From Peptococcaceae bacterium (lineage in GTDB: Bacteria; Bacillota; Peptococcia; Peptococcales; Peptococcaceae), in NCBI GenBank assembly GCA_017399005.1, contig JAFQEO010000035.1:124001-188000 (forward strand): a stretch of DNA of 64,000 nt. Reading direction: 5' to 3'. Below the pieces are notes generated by a model that was not told the origin of the DNA, did not search any database, and saw only the letters and a list, made by a program, of their open reading frames with translations. Below, one piece after another: positions 52,723-61,331 of the stretch; the stretch's first letter is position 1; each line of letters opens with the position of its first letter. The translations under genes and the position numbers were made by a program.

Positions 52723-54886
52723 ACAGCATCGCCTCCTGTTCCAGAACAACATCCGCTTCCAGTACATCATCTATATAAATCTGTACACGGTAAGGCTTCT
52801 TTAATTCATCTAATGTCCAGCAGCCTTCTCCACCGCCTCCCAGTTTAATGCAATACGGAGCGCTGGTCTGCTGTACACGAAAGACTTTGTAGTGCCATCC
52901 CTGATTACTGCCGGTTGAAGATTCAATATGACTTAACTGGCTATGCCGCTCGTACAATTCATGAATATCTTTTAATGCGCTATCCGGGTTATCGTCAGCT
53001 GGTAACATCAGCACTTCAACTTTACTGTTCCATGCTAAAGAGCGTTTTAAATCCAGCTGCATCTGTACATCCGTCCAGTCACCATCTAGCTCTCTCTGAA
53101 ATTCCGGGACTCCTGCATTCTGTCCAAACGGGTCCCAGGCATATTGCCATAGCAAATTATTAAACGAGCCATGACTATACTGCTGCAATGTAATAGCATA
53201 GTTTTCATCTTCATAACTCTGCACAGCTAATACCGGCCAGCGATTCAAATAATAATCATTCCCCATTGGCTGCAATACATCGGGAACGCCCTGCAGTTCA
53301 GCAGCGTTTTTTACCTGCTGTGCATCTAAGATGCGTATGTTCCAGTCGTTTGTTTTCTCAACGGCTAAATCGAAATATACGCTTTCCAGATTTTCGTTAT
53401 CATAGTGCCAGTCCCAGATGGCCTGACAGCGATAGGTGTTATCGTCTATCTGGTAAAGATTCTGAATGATGCAGGTATCAATATTTGACCGTGGGATTGG
53501 CCGGTAAAGGGTACCGTCTTCAAAAAAGAAATACGGATGCACGAGTACCATATTTCCGTATACATACAGATAGGTATTGTCATCATTCAGTATTGGCCGT
53601 CCGTTTTCTCCAAAAGCCTGTTCCGCCAGCAGGATGCTGTAAGCAGTTCCTCCTTCGATGTGTCGTCCTCGTTTTCCCATCTCCCACACCCATGCTTCGT
53701 ATGCCTCCCACTCATCGGGCGGAATCACCAGAGCCATATAGCCCATGTTGCCGTCTTCCAGTGCTTTGCAGAAGATATTGATGGCTTCCTCCGGTGTCTG
53801 TGTCTGATAGAGCTGTGCGTTTAACAGCATGCGCTCCATGGATTTGGTGTCTGTTACATTATCGGTGTCAAAGTCGGGCTCGGGCACCGATGCATTGGCA
53901 ACGCAGGATAAGGTTAACAGCAGTGTGATGCAGAAGGCGGCAGCTCCGTGGCCTTTTGGCACACGGCTGAAATCCACCATGCGTTTTAACCGCCGTTTGA
54001 TATTGCGTTTTCCGTTGGCCATGGTGGTGGTTCCTACCACCGTTGGATATTTGCTGCGGGCCAGATCCAGCAGCTGATGGCCATAGGCTTTGTGCTGCTC
54101 CTGTTCGGTGCGCTCCAGCACGCGCTGGTCGCAGAAGGCCTCGCTGTCGTTCTGGATACGGTTTAAAATCAGCCACATCAGCGGATTGCACCAGTTTAAG
54201 ATACGCACAGCGTGAATCACAAAGTTCATCCAGATGTCTTTGTATTGCAAATGCAGCAGCTCGTGAAGAATCATGGTATCGGTTACGCTGTCTTTTAAAT
54301 GGGCCGGAATCACCAGAACCGGCCTGATAATGCCGCATACAAAGGGAGTATCAAACCCGGCACAGATGCGGATATCTCTGCACGGCTTTACGCCATACTG
54401 CGCCGCTGTGTTCTGCACCAGCGTTTTCAGTGCATTATCGGCAGGCAGCCCCCGCCGGATGCGATGCCGAAGCTGTACATAAATGATGGTATAAAACAGG
54501 GCAAGCAGCCCGGCCACTGCCAGATAGATGACAAAGAGCCAGTCGGTCAGCGAATAGTTCTGCCACTGCATCATGGCTTCTGCAGAAACACCTGTACCCG
54601 GTATGGCTGCGTAAGGCTGGCTGAATACCGAGTGCATACGCTGTTCCACCTGCATCTGAAGCAGTGCCATCCACTGGTTAAACCGTACACTGCCCAGCAG
54701 AGAAAGCGGCGAGGAAATGCGGCTGGTCTGCACCGGAATTAATAGGCGAACCAGCAGAACCGTCCAGATAAAATAATGCCAGCGGGCGGTCAGCTTATCG
54801 TGAAACAGCGCTTTAATCAGCAGTAGAAACAATCCGACCAGTGTGGCGCTGATGGTAAAGTTTAAAACATCCCAGATATGATACAT
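52712..54886 (-). CDS. BlaR1/MecR1-like M56 membrane metallopeptidase
   Basis: The 724-residue product has about four membrane helices in its first 330 residues and the zinc motif HELLH at 208-212 between helices, with further conserved segments (WCNPLMWLILNRIQNDSEAFCDQRVLE). This is the M56 peptidase fold that cuts BlaI-type repressors. The outside half (from about 345) is not a penicillin-binding sensor: there is no SxxK-type acylation motif at the expected place. The signal it senses is probably something else. It overlaps the next gene. Confidence 0.88.
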   Translation of the reverse strand: MYHIWDVLNFTISATLVGLFLLLIKALFHDKLTARWHYFIWTVLLVRLLIPVQTSRISSPLSLLGSVRFNQWMALLQMQVEQRMHSVFSQPYAAIPGTGVSAEAMMQWQNYSLTDWLFVIYLAVAGLLALFYTIIYVQLRHRIRRGLPADNALKTLVQNTAAQYGVKPCRDIRICAGFDTPFVCGIIRPVLVIPAHLKDSVTDTMILHELLHLQYKDIWMNFVIHAVRILNWCNPLMWLILNRIQNDSEAFCDQRVLERTEQEQHKAYGHQLLDLARSKYPTVVGTTTMANGKRNIKRRLKRMVDFSRVPKGHGAAAFCITLLLTLSCVANASVPEPDFDTDNVTDTKSMERMLLNAQLYQTQTPEEAINIFCKALEDGNMGYMALVIPPDEWEAYEAWVWEMGKRGRHIEGGTAYSILLAEQAFGENGRPILNDDNTYLYVYGNMVLVHPYFFFEDGTLYRPIPRSNIDTCIIQNLYQIDDNTYRCQAIWDWHYDNENLESVYFDLAVEKTNDWNIRILDAQQVKNAAELQGVPDVLQPMGNDYYLNRWPVLAVQSYEDENYAITLQQYSHGSFNNLLWQYAWDPFGQNAGVPEFQRELDGDWTDVQMQLDLKRSLAWNSKVEVLMLPADDNPDSALKDIHELYERHSQLSHIESSTGSNQGWHYKVFRVQQTSAPYCIKLGGGGEGCWTLDELKKPYRVQIYIDDVLEADVVLEQEAMLYEE

Positions 54887-54910
54887 ATGTCTCTCCTCCC
54901 TGCTGTTGTG

Positions 54911-55276
54911 TTATGGATTGTCCATACGGTCCAGAATTTTGCGAAGGTCTTCAATCTCCTCTTTTGATAAATCGCCGTCCTGTAAAAAACTTGATATCAG
55001 TCTGCCGACAGACCCCTGATACACTTTGTTCAGAAAGCTCTGTTTCTCCTGATAGATGCAGTCCTCACGCTTTACCAGAGCCTGATACTGATGCGGTGTG
55101 CACGACTTGTCGATAATGACCAGCCCTTTCTTCTCAAGCCGTGTCAGAAAGGTGTGCACCGTGTTTTTGTTCCACTCACGGCTTAACTGCTGCATCAGCT
55201 GAGGCTGGGTAAGCGGGCCGTGTTCCCATAAAATCTGCATCACCGGCCATTCACTGTCGGAAATTCTGTAATCCAT
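54911..55276 (-). CDS. BlaI/MecI/CopY-family repressor
   Basis: The 121-residue winged-helix protein starts MDYRISDSEWPVMQILWEHGPLTQPQL, has the NTVHTFLTRLEKKGLVIIDK recognition helix, and a C-terminal dimer helix. It is the repressor that BlaR1-like peptidases destroy. The ATG at 55276 follows AAGGAGG. Two identical palindromes overlap its promoter, fitting self-repression. It is the first gene of the operon blaI-blaR-52108. Confidence 0.92.
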   Translation of the reverse strand: MDYRISDSEWPVMQILWEHGPLTQPQLMQQLSREWNKNTVHTFLTRLEKKGLVIIDKSCTPHQYQALVKREDCIYQEKQSFLNKVYQGSVGRLISSFLQDGDLSKEEIEDLRKILDRMDNP

Positions 55277-55363
55277 AATAACGCCCTCCTTCTTCAATAT
55301 CATCCAAATCAATGTAGGGGCTGGCGCCCTCGACAGCCCGTTGGCATATCGTGTTATCTTAAT

Positions 55364-55379
55364 TGTTTCACGTGAAACA
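55364..55379. promoter_or_regulatory. parS: parS site (ParB/Spo0J binding site)
   Basis: Third perfect TGTTTCACGTGAAACA, flanked by AAT/ATT so the palindrome extends. It lies in the leader between the repressor's operators and its start. Confidence 0.93.
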
Positions 55380-55395
55380 ATGGGAATACAAAAGC

Positions 55396-55407
55396 CTACA
55401 CGTGTAG
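55396..55407. promoter_or_regulatory. operator 1 of the BlaI-like repressor
   Basis: The palindrome CTACACGTGTAG, with the TACA/TGTA half-sites typical of BlaI/MecI operators. Downstream of the transcription start. Confidence 0.78.
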
Positions 55408-55423
55408 TTTTCCTGTTGAGTTA

Positions 55424-55452
55424 AGAATACTACACGTGTAGGCATGCGTCAA
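55424..55452 (-). promoter_or_regulatory. promoter of the BlaI/BlaR-like operon with operator 2
   Basis: On the minus strand TTGACG, a 17-bp spacer, then TATTCT. The second CTACACGTGTAG (55430-55441) fills the spacer, so bound repressor would block RNA polymerase. The two operators are 34 bp apart centre to centre. Confidence 0.8.
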
Positions 55453-55482
55453 GAGTCTATTATGAAAAGTCTATTACGTCTA

Positions 55483-56193
55483 TTACAGTAATGCGATTCG
55501 GAATTTCTCAATGCGGTCTTTTGGATTTACAAAGCAGTCAAAGCGGACGGCCTTGCCTTCGGTTGTATAATCGGGCTTTACATCGGCCAGATGGGGCCCT
55601 TTTGGCGGCCGTTTGACAATCAGTTTTTTCGGCGCTGCCTCCATAGCGATGAGCAGCAGCTCTTTCTCATCCACGCACGGGAACTCCAGTTTCTGAATCA
55701 TCTGCAGTTTTTTCTTCACCAGTGCGTTTTTCTGACGGGCCGGAAACATCGGGTCCAGCAGAATGACATCGGGAGCCAACTCGGGCGCATTGTGCAGCTG
55801 TTTCATGGCTTCCATGCTGTCGGAATAATGCAGATGCATACGGGATACGGTTTCCGCAAGTTCCGGAATGGCTTTTGCCCGCTCTATGGCATCGGCAAGC
55901 AGTGCATGAATCACGGGATTGCGCTCGTACATCTGCACATCAAAGCCGGCTGCGGCAAGAAGAATGGAATCATCGCCCAGGCCTGCGGTGGCATCCACAG
56001 CGCGCAGGGAATGGCCGGCATCTTTTATTTTAGCCGCTTTCACTAAAAGCTCCTGTGTCAGATTATGATGTTTTAGCCGGGGTATCATTTTTACAAAGTC
56101 GCCGCGGAGCACCTGGTCGTCCGAATAAAGTGCCAGTCCGTTTTCATCCCGTTGTAAGGATAAACCGTCCGGCAGTATAAAATCATGATTCAT
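55483..56193 (-). CDS. rsmJ: RsmJ-like SAM-dependent methyltransferase
   Basis: The 236-residue product has a class I SAM fold with AVDATAGLGDDSILLAAAGFDVQMYERNPV (motif I and II) and VILLDPMFPARQKNALVKKKLQ (catalytic DPMFP). This is the pattern of RsmJ, which methylates G1516 of 16S rRNA in E. coli; Bacillota relatives are common. It lies 15 bp downstream of the LysR gene. GGAGGGAA precedes ATG. Confidence 0.9.
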   Translation of the reverse strand: MNHDFILPDGLSLQRDENGLALYSDDQVLRGDFVKMIPRLKHHNLTQELLVKAAKIKDAGHSLRAVDATAGLGDDSILLAAAGFDVQMYERNPVIHALLADAIERAKAIPELAETVSRMHLHYSDSMEAMKQLHNAPELAPDVILLDPMFPARQKNALVKKKLQMIQKLEFPCVDEKELLLIAMEAAPKKLIVKRPPKGPHLADVKPDYTTEGKAVRFDCFVNPKDRIEKFRIALL

Positions 56194-56208
56194 CGTATTC
56201 CCTCCGGT

Positions 56209-57162
56209 TTAAGACCACGGCAGCGGCCCGTATAAACGGTTCATGGCATCGCGTACATCTTTCACCCGTTCGATGAATCCCTTTTCCACGCTGCTGAACC
56301 GATAGCCCTGCGGGCTGATTAACACATCGCGGAACGGGCGGTCTGCCATTTCGCTGCAGCCAAGCTGTACCAGCTGATAGCGCTGCAGAATCTGCTCCGG
56401 CACAGGCGAAACCCACATGAAGCTGTCCGGGATACTCTGCAGTAAATCAAACTGGCTGCCGCGTTCATATACATACACTTTTTTCTTCTGGTTGGGTACC
56501 GACAGAATCTGTTCCTGTTCGTCGGACGGGATAAACGGCACATCCCAGTCGCCGTGAATGATTTCGGTCAGCGGCACTAAATCCTCCAGGCTGATTTTCT
56601 GTTTGCTGGCAAGCGGATTGCGAACCGGCATCAGCGCCTGGTATTCAAATTCCCAGAGCAGTTCAGACTGCAGCCGTTTCTCCTGCAGCATCTTCTGAAA
56701 GTAGGCATCGTATTCGGACTGGTAACGGATGATGCCCATGGTGTATCCCTTTTTGCTGATATTCTGAATGGCCTCCATGGAGTTGGTTTCCATGAAGTTC
56801 AGCTCAAACTCGCCCATGGTGTTCAGGCTGTTGGCAAAATCGGCAAAGGCATAGGTAATATAGCTGGCGCGGGGCACCGAAACCGAAAAGGCCACTTTGC
56901 GATGCTCCTCTGATTTATAGCGGGCCTCTAACTCCTCCACCTGCTGTAGAATATGACGGGCCGAATCCAGAAATTCCCGCCCCTGCGCCGTTGGAATTAC
57001 GCCGGTGGAGGTGCGCTGAAAGATGGTCATATTGTATGAGCTTTCCAGTTCTTTGATGGCCTTGCTCAGGTTTGGCTGGTTCATGGCAAGCTGTTCGGCA
57101 GCAGCGCTGATGGAACCGCATCGTGCCACGGTTAATGCATATTTTAACGATAACAGATTCAA
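56209..57162 (-). CDS. LysR-family transcriptional regulator
   Basis: The 317-residue product has the LysR winged helix (LLSLKYALTVARCGSISAAAEQLAMNQPNLSKAIKELESSYNMTIFQR) and a periplasmic-binding-like effector domain. The start is a TTG at 57162, seven bases after GAGGTGG. It is divergent from the nad operon across 271 bp, so it might act there, but NiaR is the better candidate. The downstream gene is rsmJ. The effector is unknown. Confidence 0.87.
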   Translation of the reverse strand: MNLLSLKYALTVARCGSISAAAEQLAMNQPNLSKAIKELESSYNMTIFQRTSTGVIPTAQGREFLDSARHILQQVEELEARYKSEEHRKVAFSVSVPRASYITYAFADFANSLNTMGEFELNFMETNSMEAIQNISKKGYTMGIIRYQSEYDAYFQKMLQEKRLQSELLWEFEYQALMPVRNPLASKQKISLEDLVPLTEIIHGDWDVPFIPSDEQEQILSVPNQKKKVYVYERGSQFDLLQSIPDSFMWVSPVPEQILQRYQLVQLGCSEMADRPFRDVLISPQGYRFSSVEKGFIERVKDVRDAMNRLYGPLPWS

Positions 57163-57268
57163 AATATATCCACCTCTATCTCTTATCCTGATAATTGTTT
57201 GCAGTCTTTTGTTTCTAACTTTATATTATATCATATTCCGGTCATAGTTTGGCATTAACTTTTGCTCT

Positions 57269-57314
57269 GTTTACAGAAATCTGTTTTCAGAAACATCAAA
57301 AAAAGTTTACAGCT
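57269..57314. promoter_or_regulatory. GTTTACAG boxes before nadA (candidate NiaR operators)
   Basis: GTTTACAG at 57269, GTTTTCAG at 57283 and GTTTACAGCT at 57305 lie just upstream of the nadA promoter. The reverse of GTTTACAGCT is at 60631 in the niaR promoter. Sharing between the two suggests NiaR control (inference). Confidence 0.55.
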
Positions 57315-57329
57315 TACTTTACATCTATC

Positions 57330-57358
57330 TTGTCATTGTTAAATCAGAGTGCTATACT
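57330..57358 (+). promoter_or_regulatory. promoter of the nadABC operon
   Basis: TTGTCA, a 17-bp spacer, then TATACT. About 75 bp before nadA. Confidence 0.7.
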
Positions 57359-57433
57359 ATACAAGGCTGCGAATTTTGAAAGCGGTCCAATCCGGCAAAT
57401 GCCGTATCATTATGATTAAAAGAGGGATTTTCA

Positions 57434-58354
57434 ATGACTAAGACAGAGTTAATCAATGAAATTCAGAAACTGAAACAGGAGAAAGATGCTGTCATCCTGG
57501 CACATTATTATCTGGACGATGATGTACAGGCTCTGGCTGATTATATTGGCGACTCCTATTATTTAAGCGAGGTTGCCACAACCATTCCGCAGAAGGTAAT
57601 TGTGTTCTGCGGCGTATCCTTTATGGGGGAAAGTGCAAAAATTTTGAATCCGGAGAAAACCGTGCTGCTGCCGGACCCAACCTCCGACTGCCCGATGGCA
57701 CACATGGCATCGGCAGAAAACATTCAGAAAGTGCGTGAAGAGTACGATGACGTGGCAGTTGTGTGCTATATCAACTCCACTGCCGATATCAAACAGTATG
57801 CCGATGTGTGCGTAACATCGGCCAACGCCATGCGCATTGTACGCAATCTGCCTCAAAAGAACATCTACTTTATCCCGGACCAGAACCTGGGCCGTTTTGT
57901 GGCAAAACAGGTGCCTGAGAAACACTTTATTTTCAACGACGGCTACTGCCCGGTTCATGTACAGATGACCGGGGAACTGGTGGCAAAGGCAAAAGCGGAG
58001 CATCCAGGTGCACTGGTGCTGGCACATCCTGAATGTACACCGGATGTTCTGGAACAGGCCGACTATATCGGCAGTACCTCCGGCATTATCAAATATGTAA
58101 CCGACAGCGCAGAAAATCAGTTTATCATTGCAACCGAACTGGGGGTTCTCTATCAGATTCGTCAGAACTGCCCGGATAAACAGTGTTTTGCCGTGATTCC
58201 GGAACAGATTTGCCCGGATATGCGCAAAATCACACTGGAGAAAGTGGCATCGGTGCTGCGCAATTTTGACCACACCGTGGAAATGGATGCCGAGCTCTCG
58301 CAGAAAGCACATGCACCGCTGATTAAAATGCTGGAATTAGCCAGAAAGGAATAA
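57434..58354 (+). CDS. nadA: quinolinate synthase
   Basis: The 306-residue product condenses iminoaspartate and dihydroxyacetone phosphate to quinolinate using a [4Fe-4S] cluster. Signatures are ILAHYYLDDDVQALADYIGDSYYLS, FCGVSFMGESAKIL, HPECTPDVLEQADYIGSTSGI and PEQICPDMRKITLEKV; Cys residues of the three homologous domains are present. AGAGGGA precedes ATG. It is first of nadA-nadB-nadC. Confidence 0.96.
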   Translation: MTKTELINEIQKLKQEKDAVILAHYYLDDDVQALADYIGDSYYLSEVATTIPQKVIVFCGVSFMGESAKILNPEKTVLLPDPTSDCPMAHMASAENIQKVREEYDDVAVVCYINSTADIKQYADVCVTSANAMRIVRNLPQKNIYFIPDQNLGRFVAKQVPEKHFIFNDGYCPVHVQMTGELVAKAKAEHPGALVLAHPECTPDVLEQADYIGSTSGIIKYVTDSAENQFIIATELGVLYQIRQNCPDKQCFAVIPEQICPDMRKITLEKVASVLRNFDHTVEMDAELSQKAHAPLIKMLELARKE

Positions 58355-58359
58355 CGATC

Positions 58360-59700
58360 ATGCAGACCAATGAGATTCAGAACAGAGGGCTGTTTTTGAA
58401 TGGGGATATCATAAAAGCCGATGTATGTATTGCGGGGACCGGTGCGGCCGGGCTGTTTGCAGCGTTATCGCTGCCTGCGGATAAACAGATTCTGCTTATC
58501 ACAAAGGATGCCGCCGAACAGAGCGACTCCTTTCTGGCACAGGGCGGTATCTGCGTACTGCGGGATTCTGACGATTACGCCAGTTATTATGAAGACACCC
58601 TGAAAGCCGGTCATTATCAGAATAATCCAGCATCGGTTCACACTATGATTTCCTCCTCCCGCATGATTATCAATCAGCTTTTGTGCTGCGGTGTTCCCTT
58701 TGAACGGCAGAACGGAGAACTCTGCTATACCAGAGAAGGCGCTCACTCGGTGCCGCGCATTCTCTATCACAAAGACCAGACCGGCAAAGCCATCACCAGC
58801 TGTCTGCTGGAACTGGTAAAACAGAAAGCCAATGTGACCCTTCTGGAATACACCACTCTGATTGACCTGCTTGCGAAAGACAACTGCTGCTACGGCGCAC
58901 TGATATACAGCGAGGAACGCGGATTTCAGAAAGTGCTCTGTGAGGATGTGCTGCTGGCAACCGGCGGTATTGGCGGATTATACAGTCACTCCACCAATTT
59001 CGGCCATCTGACCGGCGACAGCCTTGCCATTGCGCTGCGGCATGATATCAAACTGCAGGATATGCAGTATGTGCAGATTCACCCTACCTCCCTCTATTCG
59101 GACAGGCCGGGACGCCGGTTTCTGATTTCCGAATCGGTGCGCGGAGAAGGCGCTGTGCTTTTGAACGCTGCCGGAGAACGGTTTGTGGATGAACTGCAGC
59201 CCCGTGATGTGGTGGCGCAGGCTATTTTAAAACAGATGGAAGCCGACGGCACCGATTTTGTGCATCTGTCGCTGGCCGGTATGGATAAGGACATGATACT
59301 GCATCACTTCCCTACCATTTATCAGCACTGTCTGGAAGAAGGCTACGACATAACAAAAGAGCCGGTTCCTGTGGTACCGGCACAGCATTATTTTATGGGC
59401 GGCATCCAGATTGACCTGGAAGGCCGCACTTCCATGAATCACCTGTATGCGGCCGGCGAAACGGCCTGCAACGGTGTGCACGGAGCCAACCGGCTGGCAA
59501 GCAACTCTCTGCTGGAAAGCCTTGTATTTGCCCAGCGTGCGGCTATCTCTATGCTGGCGCATCCGGCAGAAGCTGACCACCTGAAAACCGCGGAAGTACT
59601 TGCCGAAGCACTGAATACCGATACTTATACAAACCTGAACGATTACCAGCAGCACAATCAGGAACTGGTGCGCGCTGCTGTTGCAAATGCAACATTATAA
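58360..59700 (+). CDS. nadB: L-aspartate oxidase
   Basis: The 446-residue flavoprotein oxidises aspartate to iminoaspartate. The FAD loop CIAGTGAAGLFAAL, SFLAQGGICVL (substrate loop), ATGGIGGLYSHSTNFGHLTGDS and HYFMGGIQIDLEGRTSMNHLYAAGE are visible. It is shorter than the 530-residue E. coli enzyme, with the C-terminal helical domain missing; such short forms are known in anaerobic Bacillota, where fumarate is the likely acceptor. It starts five bases after nadA. Confidence 0.95.
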   Translation: MQTNEIQNRGLFLNGDIIKADVCIAGTGAAGLFAALSLPADKQILLITKDAAEQSDSFLAQGGICVLRDSDDYASYYEDTLKAGHYQNNPASVHTMISSSRMIINQLLCCGVPFERQNGELCYTREGAHSVPRILYHKDQTGKAITSCLLELVKQKANVTLLEYTTLIDLLAKDNCCYGALIYSEERGFQKVLCEDVLLATGGIGGLYSHSTNFGHLTGDSLAIALRHDIKLQDMQYVQIHPTSLYSDRPGRRFLISESVRGEGAVLLNAAGERFVDELQPRDVVAQAILKQMEADGTDFVHLSLAGMDKDMILHHFPTIYQHCLEEGYDITKEPVPVVPAQHYFMGGIQIDLEGRTSMNHLYAAGETACNGVHGANRLASNSLLESLVFAQRAAISMLAHPAEADHLKTAEVLAEALNTDTYTNLNDYQQHNQELVRAAVANATL

Positions 59701-59749
59701 CAACATGATAATCTGTACGATACTCTGTACTGGAAAGGATGTTTCTCCT

Positions 59750-60604
59750 ATGAACGATAAAATTACACAGATGCTCAATCAGGACCCTCTGATTCTGCAG
59801 GCCCTTCGCGAAGATATTTCCAGCGAGGACGTAACCACCAACGCTATTTTACGCGCTGCCTGCCCGGGCACAGCCGATTTAATCTGCAAACAGGACGGCG
59901 TAATTGCAGGGCTGCCTGTATTTGCCCGCACCTTTTATCTGCTGGATGCGGATACCGAAATCACCTTCTTCTGTGAAGACGGCGACACCGTGCACAAAGG
60001 CCAGAAACTGGCCGAATTAAAAGGCGATATGCGTGTGCTCTTAACAGGCGAACGCACCGCATTAAACTATCTGCAGCGCATGAGCGGCATCGCCACTTAT
60101 ACACGCAACACTGCCGCCCTGCTGGAAGGCACCGGCATCCGTTTATTAGATACCAGAAAGACCACTCCAAACATGCGCATTTTTGAAAAATATGCGGTAC
60201 GCGTTGGCGGCGGGCTGAATCATCGATACAATCTGTCTGACGGCATTTTAATCAAAGACAACCATATCGGCGCAGCCGGCGGTGTGGCAAAAGCTGTCCA
60301 GATGGCAAAGGAATACGCACCGTTTGTACGCAAAATCGAGGTGGAAGTGGAAAATATGGATATGGTGCGCGAAGCTGTGGAAGCCGGCGCCGATATCATC
60401 ATGCTGGATAATATGACCGTGGAACAGATGAAAGAAGCCGTTGCCTATATCGATGGCCGTGCCAAAACAGAATGTTCCGGCAATGTGACAAAAGAGAACA
60501 TTGCAAAAATTGCCGAAGCCGGTGTTGATTATGTATCCAGCGGGGCACTCACCCACTCCGCTCCGATTCTGGACCTGTCGCTGAAAAACATGCATGCAAT
60601 TTAA
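59750..60604 (+). CDS. nadC: nicotinate-nucleotide pyrophosphorylase (quinolinate phosphoribosyltransferase)
   Basis: The 284-residue enzyme turns quinolinate and PRPP into nicotinate mononucleotide. REDISSEDVTTNAIL, GERTALNYLQRMSGIAT, DTRKTTPNMR, KYAVRVGGGLNHRYNLSDGILIKDNHI and EVEVENMDMVREAVEAGADIIMLDNM are its signatures. The ATG at 59750 follows AAAGGAT by nine bases; a start inside nadB is less likely. It completes de novo NAD synthesis with nadA and nadB. Confidence 0.96.
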   Translation: MNDKITQMLNQDPLILQALREDISSEDVTTNAILRAACPGTADLICKQDGVIAGLPVFARTFYLLDADTEITFFCEDGDTVHKGQKLAELKGDMRVLLTGERTALNYLQRMSGIATYTRNTAALLEGTGIRLLDTRKTTPNMRIFEKYAVRVGGGLNHRYNLSDGILIKDNHIGAAGGVAKAVQMAKEYAPFVRKIEVEVENMDMVREAVEAGADIIMLDNMTVEQMKEAVAYIDGRAKTECSGNVTKENIAKIAEAGVDYVSSGALTHSAPILDLSLKNMHAI

Positions 60605-60625
60605 TTGTATTTCTGCGGAAAACAC

Positions 60626-60655
60626 TTGTCAGCTGTAAACCTGATATAGTATAAT
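60626..60655 (+). promoter_or_regulatory. promoter of niaR with self-operator
   Basis: TTGTCA, an 18-bp spacer, then TATAAT. The spacer contains AGCTGTAAAC (60631-60640), the reverse complement of the GTTTACAGCT box before nadA. Confidence 0.65.
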
Positions 60656-60695
60656 ACTCAAACATGCAATTTATAGATTAAAGGAGTTTTGTAAT

Positions 60696-61211
60696 ATGTC
60701 CGCAGAACGACGCCGCGAAACCATTATACGAATTTTAAAAACTGCTGCTGTACCTGTTTCGGGAACCGACCTTTCCCGCGAATGCAAGGTCAGCCGTCAG
60801 ATTATTGTGCAGGACATCTCCTGGCTGCGTGCTGCCGGGCATCAGATTTTATCCACAACCAAAGGCTATCTGCTGCAGAGCAGTCCCTCCTGCTCCTGCG
60901 TGCTGAAAGTGCGGCACACCGACGAGCAGATTGAAGATGAGCTGAACACCATCGTGGATTTAGGCGGTACCGTGCTGGATGTATCGGTATATCATGATGT
61001 ATATGGATACTTAAAAGCGCCTCTGTACGTAGCATCTCGTCATCAGGTTCAGGAATTTCTGGAATCGCTGAAACAGCGCAAAGCCAACCCGCTGAAAAAC
61101 CTGACTGCCGATGTGCACTGCCACACCATCGAGGCGGAAACCACCGCTGTACTCTGTATGATTGAACAGGCGCTGCAGAAAAAAGGCTATCTGATAGAGC
61201 GGGTTGAGTAA
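60696..61211 (+). CDS. niaR: NiaR niacin-responsive repressor
   Basis: The 171-residue product has an N-terminal HTH_11 winged helix (RRRETIIRILKTAAVPVSGTDLSRECKVSRQIIVQDISWLRAAG) and a C-terminal 3H domain with the metal/niacin-binding His residues (VSVYHDVYG, ASRHQVQEFLESL, DVHCHTIEAE). NiaR represses NAD synthesis and niacin uptake genes when nicotinate is present. Its position after nadC and the shared box in both promoters agree. AAAGGAG precedes ATG. Confidence 0.95.
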   Translation: MSAERRRETIIRILKTAAVPVSGTDLSRECKVSRQIIVQDISWLRAAGHQILSTTKGYLLQSSPSCSCVLKVRHTDEQIEDELNTIVDLGGTVLDVSVYHDVYGYLKAPLYVASRHQVQEFLESLKQRKANPLKNLTADVHCHTIEAETTAVLCMIEQALQKKGYLIERVE

Positions 61212-61239
61212 AACAGTATAAATTGAAACGTATAAACAG

Positions 61240-61286
61240 AAACGCTGTGCGTAACATTTATTTTTGTTACACACAGCGTTTTATTT
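61240..61286. terminator. bidirectional terminator between niaR and the pilus operon
   Basis: AAACGCTGTG and CACAGCGTTT, plus inner GTAAC/GTTAC, with T runs on both sides. It ends niaR and the leftward sortase-like gene. Confidence 0.88.
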
Positions 61287-61331
61287 TGATAGCTATGACA
61301 GATGCCGTATACAGCTAATCACATTCTTTTC

